Assembly: GCA_903846025.1 (NCBI GenBank)
Contig: CAIMZP010000088.1
Span: forward strand, 1 to 48,237
Length of the DNA: 48,237 nucleotides
Direction: 5' to 3'
Source: an uncultured beta proteobacterium
GTDB lineage: Bacteria; Pseudomonadota; Gammaproteobacteria; Burkholderiales; Burkholderiaceae
Position numbers and translations under genes: made by a program. Positions 1 to 8,323 of the stretch are shown piece after piece (positions within the stretch are counted from its first letter, which is position 1; each line of letters opens with the position of its first letter). A model generated the notes under the pieces. That model had not been told where the DNA came from, did not search any database, and saw only the letters and a list, made by a program, of their open reading frames with translations.

Positions 1-76
1 TGGTGGGTCGGGCGAGATTCGAACTCGCGACCAACGGATTAAAAGTCCGCTGCTCTACCGACTGAGCTACCGACCC
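1..76 (-). tRNA. tRNA-Lys (anticodon TTT)
   Basis: Read on the minus strand, a 76-nt cloverleaf starts GGGTCGG and ends CCGACCC-A-CCA, so the acceptor stem pairs perfectly and CCA is genomically encoded. The D-loop GCTCAGTCGGTAGAGC, the anticodon loop CTTTTAA with anticodon TTT, and the T-arm GTTCGAATC are all intact. TTT decodes lysine AAA/AAG. A promoter with a perfect -10 lies just upstream. Confidence 0.97.
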
Positions 77-89
77 AGTAAAGAAAAAG

Positions 90-117
90 ATTATAGCAAG
101 AAGTTGGTCAGCGTCCA
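90..117 (-). promoter_or_regulatory. Sigma70 promoter for tRNA-Lys
   Basis: On the minus strand a perfect TATAAT (90-95) lies 13 nt before the tRNA 5' end. A TGGACG -35-like element (112-117) sits 16 bp further upstream. This fits a strong stable-RNA promoter. The assignment rests on motif match and position only. Confidence 0.6.
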
Positions 118-165
118 CCCAGTCTGCAGGGCGTTGCCCTACAAAGCCCTGTAATCATTGGTCTA

Positions 166-1500
166 TTAAGAGTTTAGACGCTTAGCTACGGGTGGATTTT
201 TAGAGAAATACTCCTTGATTCCCTTCAGTATCGCCTCAGCGATCCGATCCTGGTAGGCCTCATCGTTGAGACGAGCTTCTTCCTGCGGATTGCTAATAAA
301 GGCAGTCTCAACCAAAATTGAAGGTATGTCTGGTGCTTTTAGCACCGCAAAGCTCGCTTGCTCTACCGTTCCTTTATGCAGCGCTGCAAATCCACCAATT
401 TGTTTTAGGATTGAGTTGCCTACCAGTAGAGAGTCTTTAATTTGGGCGGTTGTTGACATATCTAGCAGGAGATTGGCTACTTGTTTGTCTTGAGTCTTGA
501 TATTGATGCCGCCAATCAGATCGGAGGAGTTTTCTTTATTGGCCATCCAGCGCGCCATAGTGCTACTGGCACCCATTTGTGAAAGTGCAAACACGGAGGC
601 ACCTTTCGCATTTGATTCAATAAAAGCATCCGCATGAATTGATACGAATAAATCCGCCTCTACACGCCGTGCTTTTTGTACCCGTATATTCAATGGCACG
701 AAATAGTCACCATCCCTTGTCAGGAAGGAGCGCATATAGGCTTCACCCTCAATTTTTTCACTCAAACGTTTTGCAATGGAGAGAACCACATGCTTTTCTT
801 TTGATCCCATTGAGCCAATCGCACCTGGATCTTCTCCACCATGCCCCGCATCAATTGCAATCGTAATAAGACGCTTATATTTGGCAGGCTTAGGGCTTTC
901 TTTTACCTCGGGAATGGCTTGTGCAATGGGGGTGCTCGGGATCTCTTTTCTAGTAGCGAATTGCGCAATCAGATCAACTTCTTGATTAGACTTCTCCAAT
1001 GCTTGCTCTTTACGGGCACTGCTTTTCACGAGTTCCATTAAAGGGTCAGGTGGGATTGTTGGGTACAGATCAAGTACCATGCGATATTGGTATCCCGCAA
1101 TGGGATCTAGCGTAAACAATTGTGGCTTCACGGGCTCTTTTAGATCAAATACCAAACGCACGAGACCGGGCTGAAATTGGCCAACCCGAATTTGCGATAC
1201 ATATGGATCGTTCGGCTTTACTTTAGCCACTAGGTCTTTGAGCGTGGAATTGAGTTCCATTCCTGGAACATCGACTACAAGGCGATCTGGATTGCTGAGA
1301 ATTTGCTGGGTAATTGGCAGTGGAGTATCGGACTCTAAGGTGATACGAGTGTAGTCTTCGGAGGGCCAAATACGCACGCCTAAAATTTTGGCACCCCAGG
1401 CAATATCTATTTCACTTAATAGCAATACAAAGCCCATTAATTTAATCGCAGACTTCAGGTACTTTCTTCTGGGGGGGCTTGGTTTCTCTAGATTGCTCAT
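166..1500 (-). CDS. amiC: N-acetylmuramoyl-L-alanine amidase AmiC
   Basis: Periplasmic zinc amidase that cleaves the amide bond between muramic acid and the stem peptide, allowing daughter cells to separate. The N-terminus has PRRKYLK followed by a hydrophobic stretch (about residues 10-36), resembling a Tat signal; E. coli AmiC is Tat-exported. An AMIN domain (about 38-145) targets the septum, followed by a linker and an Amidase_3 domain (about 210-435). Zinc-ligand motifs are visible: AIDAGHGG (His220), SIHADA (His289) and the late VETAFISNP glutamate. At 444 aa it is close to the family length. The start overlaps the tsaE stop by four bases (ATGA), so the two genes are translationally coupled, an arrangement common in proteobacteria. 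A run of seven C lies in codons 7-10. Confidence 0.95.
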   Translation of the reverse strand: MSNLEKPSPPRRKYLKSAIKLMGFVLLLSEIDIAWGAKILGVRIWPSEDYTRITLESDTPLPITQQILSNPDRLVVDVPGMELNSTLKDLVAKVKPNDPYVSQIRVGQFQPGLVRLVFDLKEPVKPQLFTLDPIAGYQYRMVLDLYPTIPPDPLMELVKSSARKEQALEKSNQEVDLIAQFATRKEIPSTPIAQAIPEVKESPKPAKYKRLITIAIDAGHGGEDPGAIGSMGSKEKHVVLSIAKRLSEKIEGEAYMRSFLTRDGDYFVPLNIRVQKARRVEADLFVSIHADAFIESNAKGASVFALSQMGASSTMARWMANKENSSDLIGGINIKTQDKQVANLLLDMSTTAQIKDSLLVGNSILKQIGGFAALHKGTVEQASFAVLKAPDIPSILVETAFISNPQEEARLNDEAYQDRIAEAILKGIKEYFSKNPPVAKRLNS

Positions 1501-2024
1501 GAGACTGGCGCGAGCATTGCGATAATATGGGCGCCTTGGCTAGAGTACGCGCTCAAGATAATATCTCGCTCATACTCCTCTTTATCAGCAATTAGGTGAA
1601 TTTGAATATCAAACGCGGGAAGTGTTCCTTCTGCTTTTTCGGGCCACTCAATGAGGCAGAACCCAGGAGTATCAAAATGTTCTGAAAATCCTGCCTCTTG
1701 CCATTCTAGGGGGCTACGCATACGGTAGAGATCAAAGTGGTAGGCCACGAGAGGGGTGTCTGGCAGATTATCCCCAAGTGCTAAGGGATAAGGCTCGCAC
1801 AGGGTGTAAGTAGGGCTCTTTACACGACCAACATAACCCATACTCTGAATTAAATAACGTGCAAAGGTGGTCTTGCCCGCTCCCAAATCACCTTTTAGGG
1901 AGATATTAAGGTGGGAGGCTGGGTTAGCAATAAGAAATTGAGCCAGGCTTTTAGCAAAGCGTTGAGCTAAAGCAGTAGTATCCGCTTCCTGCCTACAATG
2001 CTGAGAGTATGAGTCTATTGCCAT
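1497..2024 (-). CDS. tsaE: tRNA threonylcarbamoyladenosine biosynthesis ATPase TsaE
   Basis: TsaE is the P-loop ATPase of the TsaB-TsaD-TsaE complex, which transfers threonylcarbamoyl to A37 of ANN-decoding tRNAs. The Walker A motif GDLGAGKTT is at residues 45-53, followed by the family motifs SPTYTL and HFDLYR and a late LIEWPEKAEG segment. The length (175 aa) is normal for the family. It is the first gene of a two-gene unit with amiC (4-bp overlap) and is divergent from queG, with 43 bp between the two start codons. The promoters of both genes must be packed into that gap or overlap coding sequence. Confidence 0.95.
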   Translation of the reverse strand: MAIDSYSQHCRQEADTTALAQRFAKSLAQFLIANPASHLNISLKGDLGAGKTTFARYLIQSMGYVGRVKSPTYTLCEPYPLALGDNLPDTPLVAYHFDLYRMRSPLEWQEAGFSEHFDTPGFCLIEWPEKAEGTLPAFDIQIHLIADKEEYERDIILSAYSSQGAHIIAMLAPVS

Positions 2025-2067
2025 AGCCCTAGTTTATTCAATTATTTGAACCTATTCTGAATTCCTG

Positions 2068-3171
2068 ATGCCATCTTCCTTTGTTCCTAAAAATCTAGAC
2101 CAAGAAAATCTGCGTGATTGGCTTCGGAAGCAGGCGGTTGCGTTTGGTTTTGATGGTCTGCGCATTACCGATACCCATCTAGGATCTGCAAGCGAGCGCC
2201 TTAATGAATGGCTGGCAGAAGGGCGCCATGGTCAGATGGAGTACATGGCGCGACATGCCTTGGTGCGCTCTAATCCTCAGATGCTAGTGCCTAGTGCGGT
2301 GAGAGTCATTTGCGTCACCATGAATTACTTATCACCTGCAATTAATCTTGATCAGGAGTGGCAACGCCTAGCCGATCCTTCAGCGGCGGTTGTCTCAATG
2401 TATGCCCGTGGTCGTGATTATCACAAGGTGTTGCGACATCGTTTGCAAGATTTTGCTAAGGCAATAGAAGGTCATATTGGTTCTTTTGGCTATCGCGTCT
2501 TTACAGACTCTGCGCCCCTGATGGAGGTAGAGTTAGCGCGCAAAGCGGGTTTAGGTTGGCGCGGTAAACATACCTTATTACTTAATCGAGAATCTGGCTC
2601 CACTTTCTTTTTGGGCGAGATCTTGGTTGATGTCCCTTTGCCAATGGATCAGGAAGAGCAATCTCATTGCGGTACTTGTAGCGCTTGTATTGATGTGTGC
2701 CCTACGCAAGCCATTACTGCGCCGTACCAATTGGACGCGAGAAGATGCATTTCCTATTTAACGATTGAAAATCCTGCAGCTATTCCTGTGGAATTTAGAA
2801 GGGCAATAGGCAATCGGATTTATGGTTGTGATGACTGTCAACTAGCTTGCCCTTGGAATAAATTTGCTCAGCGTACACAATTGCCCGATTATGCAGAGCG
2901 TCATGGCTTAGGAAGGGCGAGTCTCTTACATCTTTGGTCTTGGACCGAAAATGAATTTGAACAACGTCATGAGGGGAGTGCCATACGGCGTATTGGCTAT
3001 AGCAGATGGCGACGTAATTTAGCGGTAGCGATGGGCAATGCGCTCGATTCATCAGAAGTCACTTTTGCTGAAAAAGAGTTGATAAGGCAAGCTTTAAATA
3101 GTGCTCTAGAGCATTCAGATGCTATGGTCTATGAGCATATTACTTGGGCGCTCAATCCCCTTAAAATATAA
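2068..3171 (+). CDS. queG: Epoxyqueuosine reductase QueG
   Basis: Cobalamin-dependent iron-sulfur enzyme that reduces epoxyqueuosine to queuosine at position 34 of tRNAs for Asp, Asn, His and Tyr. An N-terminal DUF1730/cobalamin-binding half (about 1-190) is followed by a two-cluster ferredoxin region. The first cluster motif is CGTCSACIDVCP (Cys201, 204, 207, 211) and the second is CDDCQLACPW (Cys254, 257, 261), with an extra Cys227. A C-terminal HEAT-like tail (about 285-367) completes a normal-length protein. It is notable that the next enzyme acting on Q34 of tRNA-Asp, GluQ, is a decayed gene at 11.4-11.95 kb in this window. Confidence 0.96.
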   Translation: MPSSFVPKNLDQENLRDWLRKQAVAFGFDGLRITDTHLGSASERLNEWLAEGRHGQMEYMARHALVRSNPQMLVPSAVRVICVTMNYLSPAINLDQEWQRLADPSAAVVSMYARGRDYHKVLRHRLQDFAKAIEGHIGSFGYRVFTDSAPLMEVELARKAGLGWRGKHTLLLNRESGSTFFLGEILVDVPLPMDQEEQSHCGTCSACIDVCPTQAITAPYQLDARRCISYLTIENPAAIPVEFRRAIGNRIYGCDDCQLACPWNKFAQRTQLPDYAERHGLGRASLLHLWSWTENEFEQRHEGSAIRRIGYSRWRRNLAVAMGNALDSSEVTFAEKELIRQALNSALEHSDAMVYEHITWALNPLKI

Positions 3172-3204
3172 GCAAGATTTTTCTCTAGCTTTTACAATCG
3201 AGTG

Positions 3205-3990
3205 ATGTTTTTAAAAAGTCAACCCGATATAAATCCTAACGAGAATTCGCCGGAGGGTTTAGTAGTCCATCGATTTCAGAATCGAAGCGATGCATTTTGG
3301 TCTGGTATGCGGGATGCCGCTGGCGCTCCAGCTATAGTGCTCTTTGCCGGCATGGTAGGTTTTGGAGCGATGGGTAGAACGAGTGGCTTCGATGTTTGGT
3401 TTACGAGCTTTACTAGTATTTTCATGTTTGCCTTACCAGGCCAAGTCGTCTTGTTTGAAATGGCGATTACGGGCTCATCTGCTCTAGCTATTGCCTTAGC
3501 GGTGACTTTAACTGCCACTCGATTTGTCACGATGACGGTAACACTTTTCCCACAGTTTCATGAGAAGGACCGCAATCGGGGTCTATATGCATCGGTGCAT
3601 TTATTGGCCATGACAGCCTGGGCAATCTCGATGCGAGAGTTTCATACGATCGAGGCAAGACACCGTTTGAATTACTTTACTGGTCTTGGCTTAGTGTGCT
3701 GGCTTATTTCTATCCCAGGCACGACCATCGGATATTTTTTAGCAGGCATGGTGCCAACCCCAGTCACTTTAGGATTAATTTTTATTAATCCCCTATTTTT
3801 TCTACTGACCTTTACAGAGGTAAAGCCTTGGATTAATCGTATAGCCATTTCTTTAGGTTGCCTATTGGGGCCCCTGTTTTTTTTGCTGCATCGTGATTCC
3901 AGTTTACTTAGTACTGGCTTGGTAGCGGGCACAATTGCTTATTTTATTGATCGCAAACTATTGCGCAAAAGGCCGGGGGTAATTGGTTGA
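3205..3990 (+). CDS. azlC: AzlC family branched-chain amino acid exporter, large subunit
   Basis: Multi-spanning inner-membrane protein of the AzlC/YgaZ family. The family works with a small AzlD/YgaH partner to export branched-chain or related amino acids; the substrate here is not known. After a hydrophilic N-terminus (about 35 residues) come the family hallmark region around FGAMGRTSGFDVWFTS and GQVVLFEMAI, and several further hydrophobic helices. The ORF track starts at GTG 3202, but the adjacent ATG at 3205 is the likelier start. It ends in a TTGA overlap with azlD, so the two are one translational unit. Confidence 0.88.
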   Translation: MFLKSQPDINPNENSPEGLVVHRFQNRSDAFWSGMRDAAGAPAIVLFAGMVGFGAMGRTSGFDVWFTSFTSIFMFALPGQVVLFEMAITGSSALAIALAVTLTATRFVTMTVTLFPQFHEKDRNRGLYASVHLLAMTAWAISMREFHTIEARHRLNYFTGLGLVCWLISIPGTTIGYFLAGMVPTPVTLGLIFINPLFFLLTFTEVKPWINRIAISLGCLLGPLFFLLHRDSSLLSTGLVAGTIAYFIDRKLLRKRPGVIG

Positions 3991-4331
3991 TACATACCGC
4001 GCTTACTGGCTGGAGCTTATGGCTTGCTTTAATTGGGGCGTGCATCGGGACGTATGTCTGTCGTGCGATTGGTGTCTTTTTTTCCAAGAGAATTAATCAA
4101 GATAGCGAAATTTTTCGTTGGTTAGCAGCCGTAACTTATGCCATGGTTGCGGCGCTGACGGTGCGGATGGTCTTAATGCCAATTGGATTGCTCTCTACAG
4201 TTCCGGTATGGATTCGGATACTTGTTTGCATGCTCAGTCTTGGAGTCATGATTTCAAGGCCTACGCGTCGACTCGTTCCAGCCCTGTTGACTGGAACGCT
4301 ACTGATGGTTTCTTACGGCGTAATGCACTGA
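3987..4331 (+). CDS. azlD: AzlD family branched-chain amino acid exporter, small subunit
   Basis: Small membrane protein (114 aa) of the AzlD/YgaH family, the obligate partner of AzlC. Three to four hydrophobic segments are visible (about 8-28, 44-66, 70-90, 92-112), with the conserved-looking CRAIGVFFSKRI region after the first helix. The start codon is TTG inside the azlC stop (TTGA), a typical coupled arrangement. The gene converges with the FAD/Fe-S dehydrogenase at 4356, with only 24 bp between stop codons and no recognisable terminator. Confidence 0.85.
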   Translation: MIHTALTGWSLWLALIGACIGTYVCRAIGVFFSKRINQDSEIFRWLAAVTYAMVAALTVRMVLMPIGLLSTVPVWIRILVCMLSLGVMISRPTRRLVPALLTGTLLMVSYGVMH

Positions 4332-4355
4332 TATTGTTTTTAGTATTCTCTTTGC

Positions 4356-7300
4356 TTATAGATGGGCCGCTAATACTTGCGCAATATGCACAGCATCTCT
4401 TTGGGTTCCATCGTGTATTTGATGGCGACAGCTAGTGCCATCTGCTACAACCCAGCTATCTGGTGATTGGCGAATAGCAGGTAAGAGACTGAGCTCTGCC
4501 ATTTCCAATGAGACTTTAATGTGCTCCGCTTCGTAACCAAAACTACCCGCCATGCCACAGCAAGAGGATTCAATGAGTTTAGGGTTGGCATTGGGAATGC
4601 TATTCAATAGTTCCATAGCAGGTGCCACTGCAGCAAATGCCTTTTGATGGCAGTGACCATGAAAGAGTATGGGGCGGGTAGCTGCTTTGAGCTTGAGAGT
4701 AAGCTTGCCTGCTTTTAATTGCGCCGCCAGAAATTCCTCTAAGAGTTGCGCTTGCTTGCTCACTATCAGCGCTTGTTCGCCAAGACCCATCACCAAGGCT
4801 TCATCTTTTAGGGTAAATAAACAGGAAGGTTCTAGGCCAATAATTGGAATTCCCTTTTCCGCATAAGGGGCTAAATGATGAACCAGTTCCCCCAAAGTTT
4901 CTTTGGCCTTATCCACCATCCCCGCAGCTAAGTAAGTGCGACCGCAACAAAATTCTTTAGAGCAAGTGCTAGGTTTTTTTGATTGATCGGTCTGCTTATT
5001 ATTCGTTTTGCGTGGAATGTGTACGCGATAACCTGCCGCTTTGAGAACCTGCAGGGCGGCCTGAAGATTCTCGTTTTCAAAGTAGGCATTAAAGGTGTCA
5101 GCCAAGAGGACAACCCCTTGTTGTTTTCCAATTGGGGTATCGATCAGCTCCTCTGGTGCGAAGTGATGTGAAGATGCGAGGGACGCTACTACTTTCAAAT
5201 TACTCCAGAAATGATAACTTTTCCATATTGGCAAACTTCTCTGTGCAGAAATACCCATCAGCCATTCTTGTACCTTAGCTAGCAGAGGCAGCTGATTGCG
5301 TAAGTTTAATAACGCAGGAAGACCAGGGATGCTGCTAATAATGGGGGCGTACTTGGGTAAGTAAGCTACCGCTAAATCACGCAATGAATGACCAACCCTT
5401 TTTTTGTAGGCCGAAAGAAACTCAATCTTCATTTTGGCCATATCAACCCCGGTAGGGCATTCACGTCGACAAGCTTTACAACTGACGCAGAGCTCCATCA
5501 CTTCTTTAATGGCATCGCTTGCTAATGGGGATGAGGCATCGTTAACATCGATCTGACTTGAGAGCGCTAGACGCAAGGTGTTTGCTCGGCCACGAGTGAG
5601 ATGCTTTTCATCGCGGGTAACACGATAACTGGGGCACATGACTTCTGTATCAAACTTACGGCAATGGCCATTGTTATTACACATCTCTACTGCTTTGGCC
5701 AACCCCATAGCTGGGTCGCCCCCAGTGCCAGGTGAGCTGGTTTCTTCGGTAACCGGGTTATTTTGCACATTCCATGCCGACCAATCAAGGGCGGGTTGCA
5801 GTAGAATAACTTTATAGCTTGGTGGAAAGCGGAAATTGCTCGCATCATCCATCTTGGGTGGATTGACGATCTTGCCAGGGTTAAATAAACCCTTGGGATC
5901 AAAGGCATGTTTAATTTCACCAAGCGCCTCTGTAATTTTGGGGCCAAACTGCCATGAGATCCACTCACCACGGCATAGGCCATCGCCATGTTCGCCGCTA
6001 TAAGCGCCTTTGTACTTTCGCACCAGGGCAGACGCTTCCTCTGCAACGACACGCATCTTTTGCGCGCCATCACGGCGCATATCTAAAATAGGCCGAACAT
6101 GCAATGTGCCAACAGAAGCATGGGCATACCAAGTTCCGCGGGAGCCGTGTTTAGCAAAAACATCTGTTAAGGCTTGGGTATATTCAGCAAGACTTTCCAG
6201 AGGAACGGCGCAGTCTTCAATAAAGCTAACCGGCTTACCATCTCCTTTTAAGCTCATCATGATATTCAGGCCAGCCTTACGTACTTCCCATAAATTCTTT
6301 TGCAGACTAGCCTCAGGCATTAGCACTACTGAGCCAGGTAAACCTAGATCACCCATGAGCTCTTGCAGTGCTTTGAGCCTCTCCAGTAATGGTGCTTGCA
6401 ATTCGCCAGAAAATTCCACCAACAAAATCGCCTCTGGTGTAGATGTGCTGGAATCGATTAAACCAGTCTCGATAGTTTTCTTAAAGCTAGGATTGCTGCG
6501 TGCTAAATCAATCATAGTGCGATCTACTAGTTCCACTGCAGTTGGACCTAGCTTCACAATATGTTGCGCGCTATCCATCGCTTTAAAGAAACTTGCAAAG
6601 TTCACAACACCCAGTACCTTGTGTTGTGGCAGCGGCGCAAGTTTAAGGCGCAATGATTTGAAATAAGCCAGCGTACCTTCGCTTCCGACGAGTAAGTGGG
6701 CTAAATTTACGCTGCCATCTTTTGTATAAGGCAATTCACTTTGAGGATGAAAAATATCTAGGTTGTATCCACCAACACGTCGCAGTACTTTTGGAAAGTG
6801 CGCCTCGATTTCAGGTTGAAGTTTATTGGAAAGGCCTTTAACAAAGTCCCCCAATTGTTTTGCAACACCAGAGCTATTAATGTAATTGTCAAATTGAGCG
6901 ACTTGACCAGTTGCTAGCCAGGCATCAATGCCTAGTACGTTATGCACCATATTGCCGTAAGCAATGGAGCGGCTACCACAAGAATTATTGCCAGCCATTC
7001 CACCAATTGTGGCTTGACCGGCAGTAGAGACATCAACTGGATACCAGAGGCCATGTGTTTTTAGGGTGGTATTGAGGTGATCAAGAACCATCCCAGGCTC
7101 TACTTCGACATAGCCTTTATCAAGGTTTAGTTCTAAAGTATTTCTAAAGTATTTAGTGTTGTCTATAACTAGTGCGGCGCCGGTGGTTTGACCGCATTGA
7201 CTTGTGCCGCCGCCGCGAGGCAATACTGGAATGGACAATTCTGCAGCAATGCCAATCGCCGCCGCAATATCCTCAGCTGTCTTGGGTACCAACACGGCCA

Positions 7301-7451
7301 ATGGCATGGCTTGATAAATGGAGGCATCTGTTGCATAGCGCCCCCGACTGGCGCTATCGGTCATGACTTCACCAGAGGTTTCTTGCCTCAGACGTTTAGC
7401 TAAGGTATGTGTATTCGCAATCCATTCTTTATGTTCAAGCGGTGCATTCAT
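4356..7451 (-). CDS. Fused FAD-linked / Fe-S 2-hydroxyacid dehydrogenase (YdiJ type)
   Basis: A 1031-aa flavoprotein combining two subunits that are separate in glycolate oxidase. The N-terminal half has an FAD_binding_4 fold (PRGGGTSQCGQTTG near residue 80, GNNSCGSRS near 155) and an FAD-oxidase C domain ending near GKIVNPPK. The C-terminal half is GlpC/LutA-like: a CNNNGHCRKF motif, a CVSCKACRRECPTGVD 4Fe-4S motif, and CCG-type motifs (FCCGRTYLAAG, HGHCHQKAF, SSCCGMAGSFGYE). The length matches E. coli YdiJ, described as a D-2-hydroxyglutarate dehydrogenase; D-lactate or glycolate are alternatives. Its stop lies next to azlD, and its start overlaps the GntR regulator stop by 4 bp. The shared operator region with a serine-glyoxylate aminotransferase favours a substrate yielding glyoxylate, but this is inference. 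Confidence 0.87.
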   Translation of the reverse strand: MNAPLEHKEWIANTHTLAKRLRQETSGEVMTDSASRGRYATDASIYQAMPLAVLVPKTAEDIAAAIGIAAELSIPVLPRGGGTSQCGQTTGAALVIDNTKYFRNTLELNLDKGYVEVEPGMVLDHLNTTLKTHGLWYPVDVSTAGQATIGGMAGNNSCGSRSIAYGNMVHNVLGIDAWLATGQVAQFDNYINSSGVAKQLGDFVKGLSNKLQPEIEAHFPKVLRRVGGYNLDIFHPQSELPYTKDGSVNLAHLLVGSEGTLAYFKSLRLKLAPLPQHKVLGVVNFASFFKAMDSAQHIVKLGPTAVELVDRTMIDLARSNPSFKKTIETGLIDSSTSTPEAILLVEFSGELQAPLLERLKALQELMGDLGLPGSVVLMPEASLQKNLWEVRKAGLNIMMSLKGDGKPVSFIEDCAVPLESLAEYTQALTDVFAKHGSRGTWYAHASVGTLHVRPILDMRRDGAQKMRVVAEEASALVRKYKGAYSGEHGDGLCRGEWISWQFGPKITEALGEIKHAFDPKGLFNPGKIVNPPKMDDASNFRFPPSYKVILLQPALDWSAWNVQNNPVTEETSSPGTGGDPAMGLAKAVEMCNNNGHCRKFDTEVMCPSYRVTRDEKHLTRGRANTLRLALSSQIDVNDASSPLASDAIKEVMELCVSCKACRRECPTGVDMAKMKIEFLSAYKKRVGHSLRDLAVAYLPKYAPIISSIPGLPALLNLRNQLPLLAKVQEWLMGISAQRSLPIWKSYHFWSNLKVVASLASSHHFAPEELIDTPIGKQQGVVLLADTFNAYFENENLQAALQVLKAAGYRVHIPRKTNNKQTDQSKKPSTCSKEFCCGRTYLAAGMVDKAKETLGELVHHLAPYAEKGIPIIGLEPSCLFTLKDEALVMGLGEQALIVSKQAQLLEEFLAAQLKAGKLTLKLKAATRPILFHGHCHQKAFAAVAPAMELLNSIPNANPKLIESSCCGMAGSFGYEAEHIKVSLEMAELSLLPAIRQSPDSWVVADGTSCRHQIHDGTQRDAVHIAQVLAAHL

Positions 7452-8134
7452 ATTGTGACTGACTGAGTAGTGTTTTCGGATTCAATGAGTTGGATCACAA
7501 CATCGCGTTTATTGAGCACATGCTGGATCATCACTTTACGCATCCGCTCACTGTCATGTGCTTTTAATGCATCAATCATTTCCTGATGCTCTTGAACTGC
7601 TTTTTCCCATTTCACGCCATCCTGATTAGAGCGAAAGCGAAAGGCTTCAATGCGCGCATTCACCTGAGTAAATAGTTGACTTAAGATTGGGTTGCTAGCA
7701 GCATGATTAATCAGATGATGAATACTCAAATTGAGCTTGTAGTAGTTTGACAAATCTCGACGAGCGTAAGAAGCCATCATTTCATATTGAAGTGCCTCTA
7801 ATTCAGATAGGGCTGACGCGCTAATATTTTTAGCAGCCAATTCGCCTGAATAGCCCTCCAATTGAGCGATCACATCAAAGGTGTGAATGACATCTTCCTT
7901 ACTCAGTTGAGTGGCGATTGCTCCGCGATTGGCAATTAACTCCACCAGCCCATCAGCAGCCAATCGTTTGATTGCCTCTCGAATCGGTGTGCGAGACACT
8001 TTGAGGCTTTCGGCTAGCTCACGCTCATTGAGCTTGCTGCCAGGTGCAATCATCCCTTCTACCAATAAGGATCTTAATTTTTGGAAAGTTGCCGCATGTA
8101 GATTGTGTGAATTCGCTTGCTCATTAGCTAGCAT
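7448..8134 (-). CDS. GntR family (FadR subfamily, FCD domain) transcriptional regulator
   Basis: A 228-aa one-component regulator. A winged-helix GntR domain occupies about residues 14-80, with the recognition helix VSRTPIREAIKRLAADGL followed by the wing NRGAIAT. An all-helical FCD ligand domain follows (about 90-215), with candidate metal/ligand histidines such as SIHHLI and the late QHVL. FCD regulators usually sense small carboxylates. It is co-transcribed with the 2-hydroxyacid dehydrogenase (ATGA overlap). A perfect palindrome TTTGTATACAAA lies 14 bp upstream of its start, suggesting autoregulation together with control of the divergent aminotransferase operon. Confidence 0.92.
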   Translation of the reverse strand: MLANEQANSHNLHAATFQKLRSLLVEGMIAPGSKLNERELAESLKVSRTPIREAIKRLAADGLVELIANRGAIATQLSKEDVIHTFDVIAQLEGYSGELAAKNISASALSELEALQYEMMASYARRDLSNYYKLNLSIHHLINHAASNPILSQLFTQVNARIEAFRFRSNQDGVKWEKAVQEHQEMIDALKAHDSERMRKVMIQHVLNKRDVVIQLIESENTTQSVTI

Positions 8135-8147
8135 GGATAAACCTTAT

Positions 8148-8159
8148 TTTGTATACAAA
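8148..8159. promoter_or_regulatory. GntR/FCD operator palindrome 1
   Basis: Perfect 12-bp palindrome TTTGTATACAAA. It contains the TNGTNNNACNA pattern typical of FadR-subfamily GntR operators. It lies in the leader of the GntR gene, 14 bp from its start, which suits autorepression. Confidence 0.65.
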
Positions 8160-8229
8160 TTAACTATATCTCATAATAAATCATAATTAATCACTAATTA
8201 AGGCTTTATTTGGCTATTAAAAATAATTA

Positions 8230-8243
8230 TTTTGCATACAAAA
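8230..8243. promoter_or_regulatory. GntR/FCD operator palindrome 2
   Basis: TTTTGCATACAAAA is a 14-bp near-palindrome with one mismatched pair and the same TTG-N4-CAA core as operator 1. Centre-to-centre distance from operator 1 is 83 bp, close to eight helical turns. It borders the predicted -35 of the aminotransferase promoter. Confidence 0.6.
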
Positions 8244-8272
8244 AGACAAAATTTGAAAAATTCACTTACACT
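8243..8272 (+). promoter_or_regulatory. Predicted sigma70 promoter of the aminotransferase operon
   Basis: AAGACA (8243-8248) and TACACT (8267-8272) are separated by 18 bp and lie about 50 bp before the aminotransferase start. The -35 element touches operator 2, so a bound GntR protein could block RNA polymerase. This is a motif-level prediction. Confidence 0.4.
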
Positions 8273-8323
8273 AGATGCACTGATTCACCATAAAAACAAT
8301 TCAGAAGAAAAGCGAGACTAAGC

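Noticed and set aside
121-152. CAGGGC...GCCCTG inverted repeat between amiC and tRNA-Lys as a terminator
   Set aside because: The stem is short and is not followed by a T tract on either strand, so I do not call it a terminator.
1471-1477. C7 tract in the amiC 5' coding region, and a similar C7 tract in the lyase gene near 29996-30002
   Set aside because: Seven-base homopolymers inside intact conserved frames are unremarkable without evidence of length variation.
6010-6666. 218-aa plus-strand ORF
   Set aside because: It lies entirely antisense to the well-supported FAD/Fe-S dehydrogenase, and its translation shows no family features.
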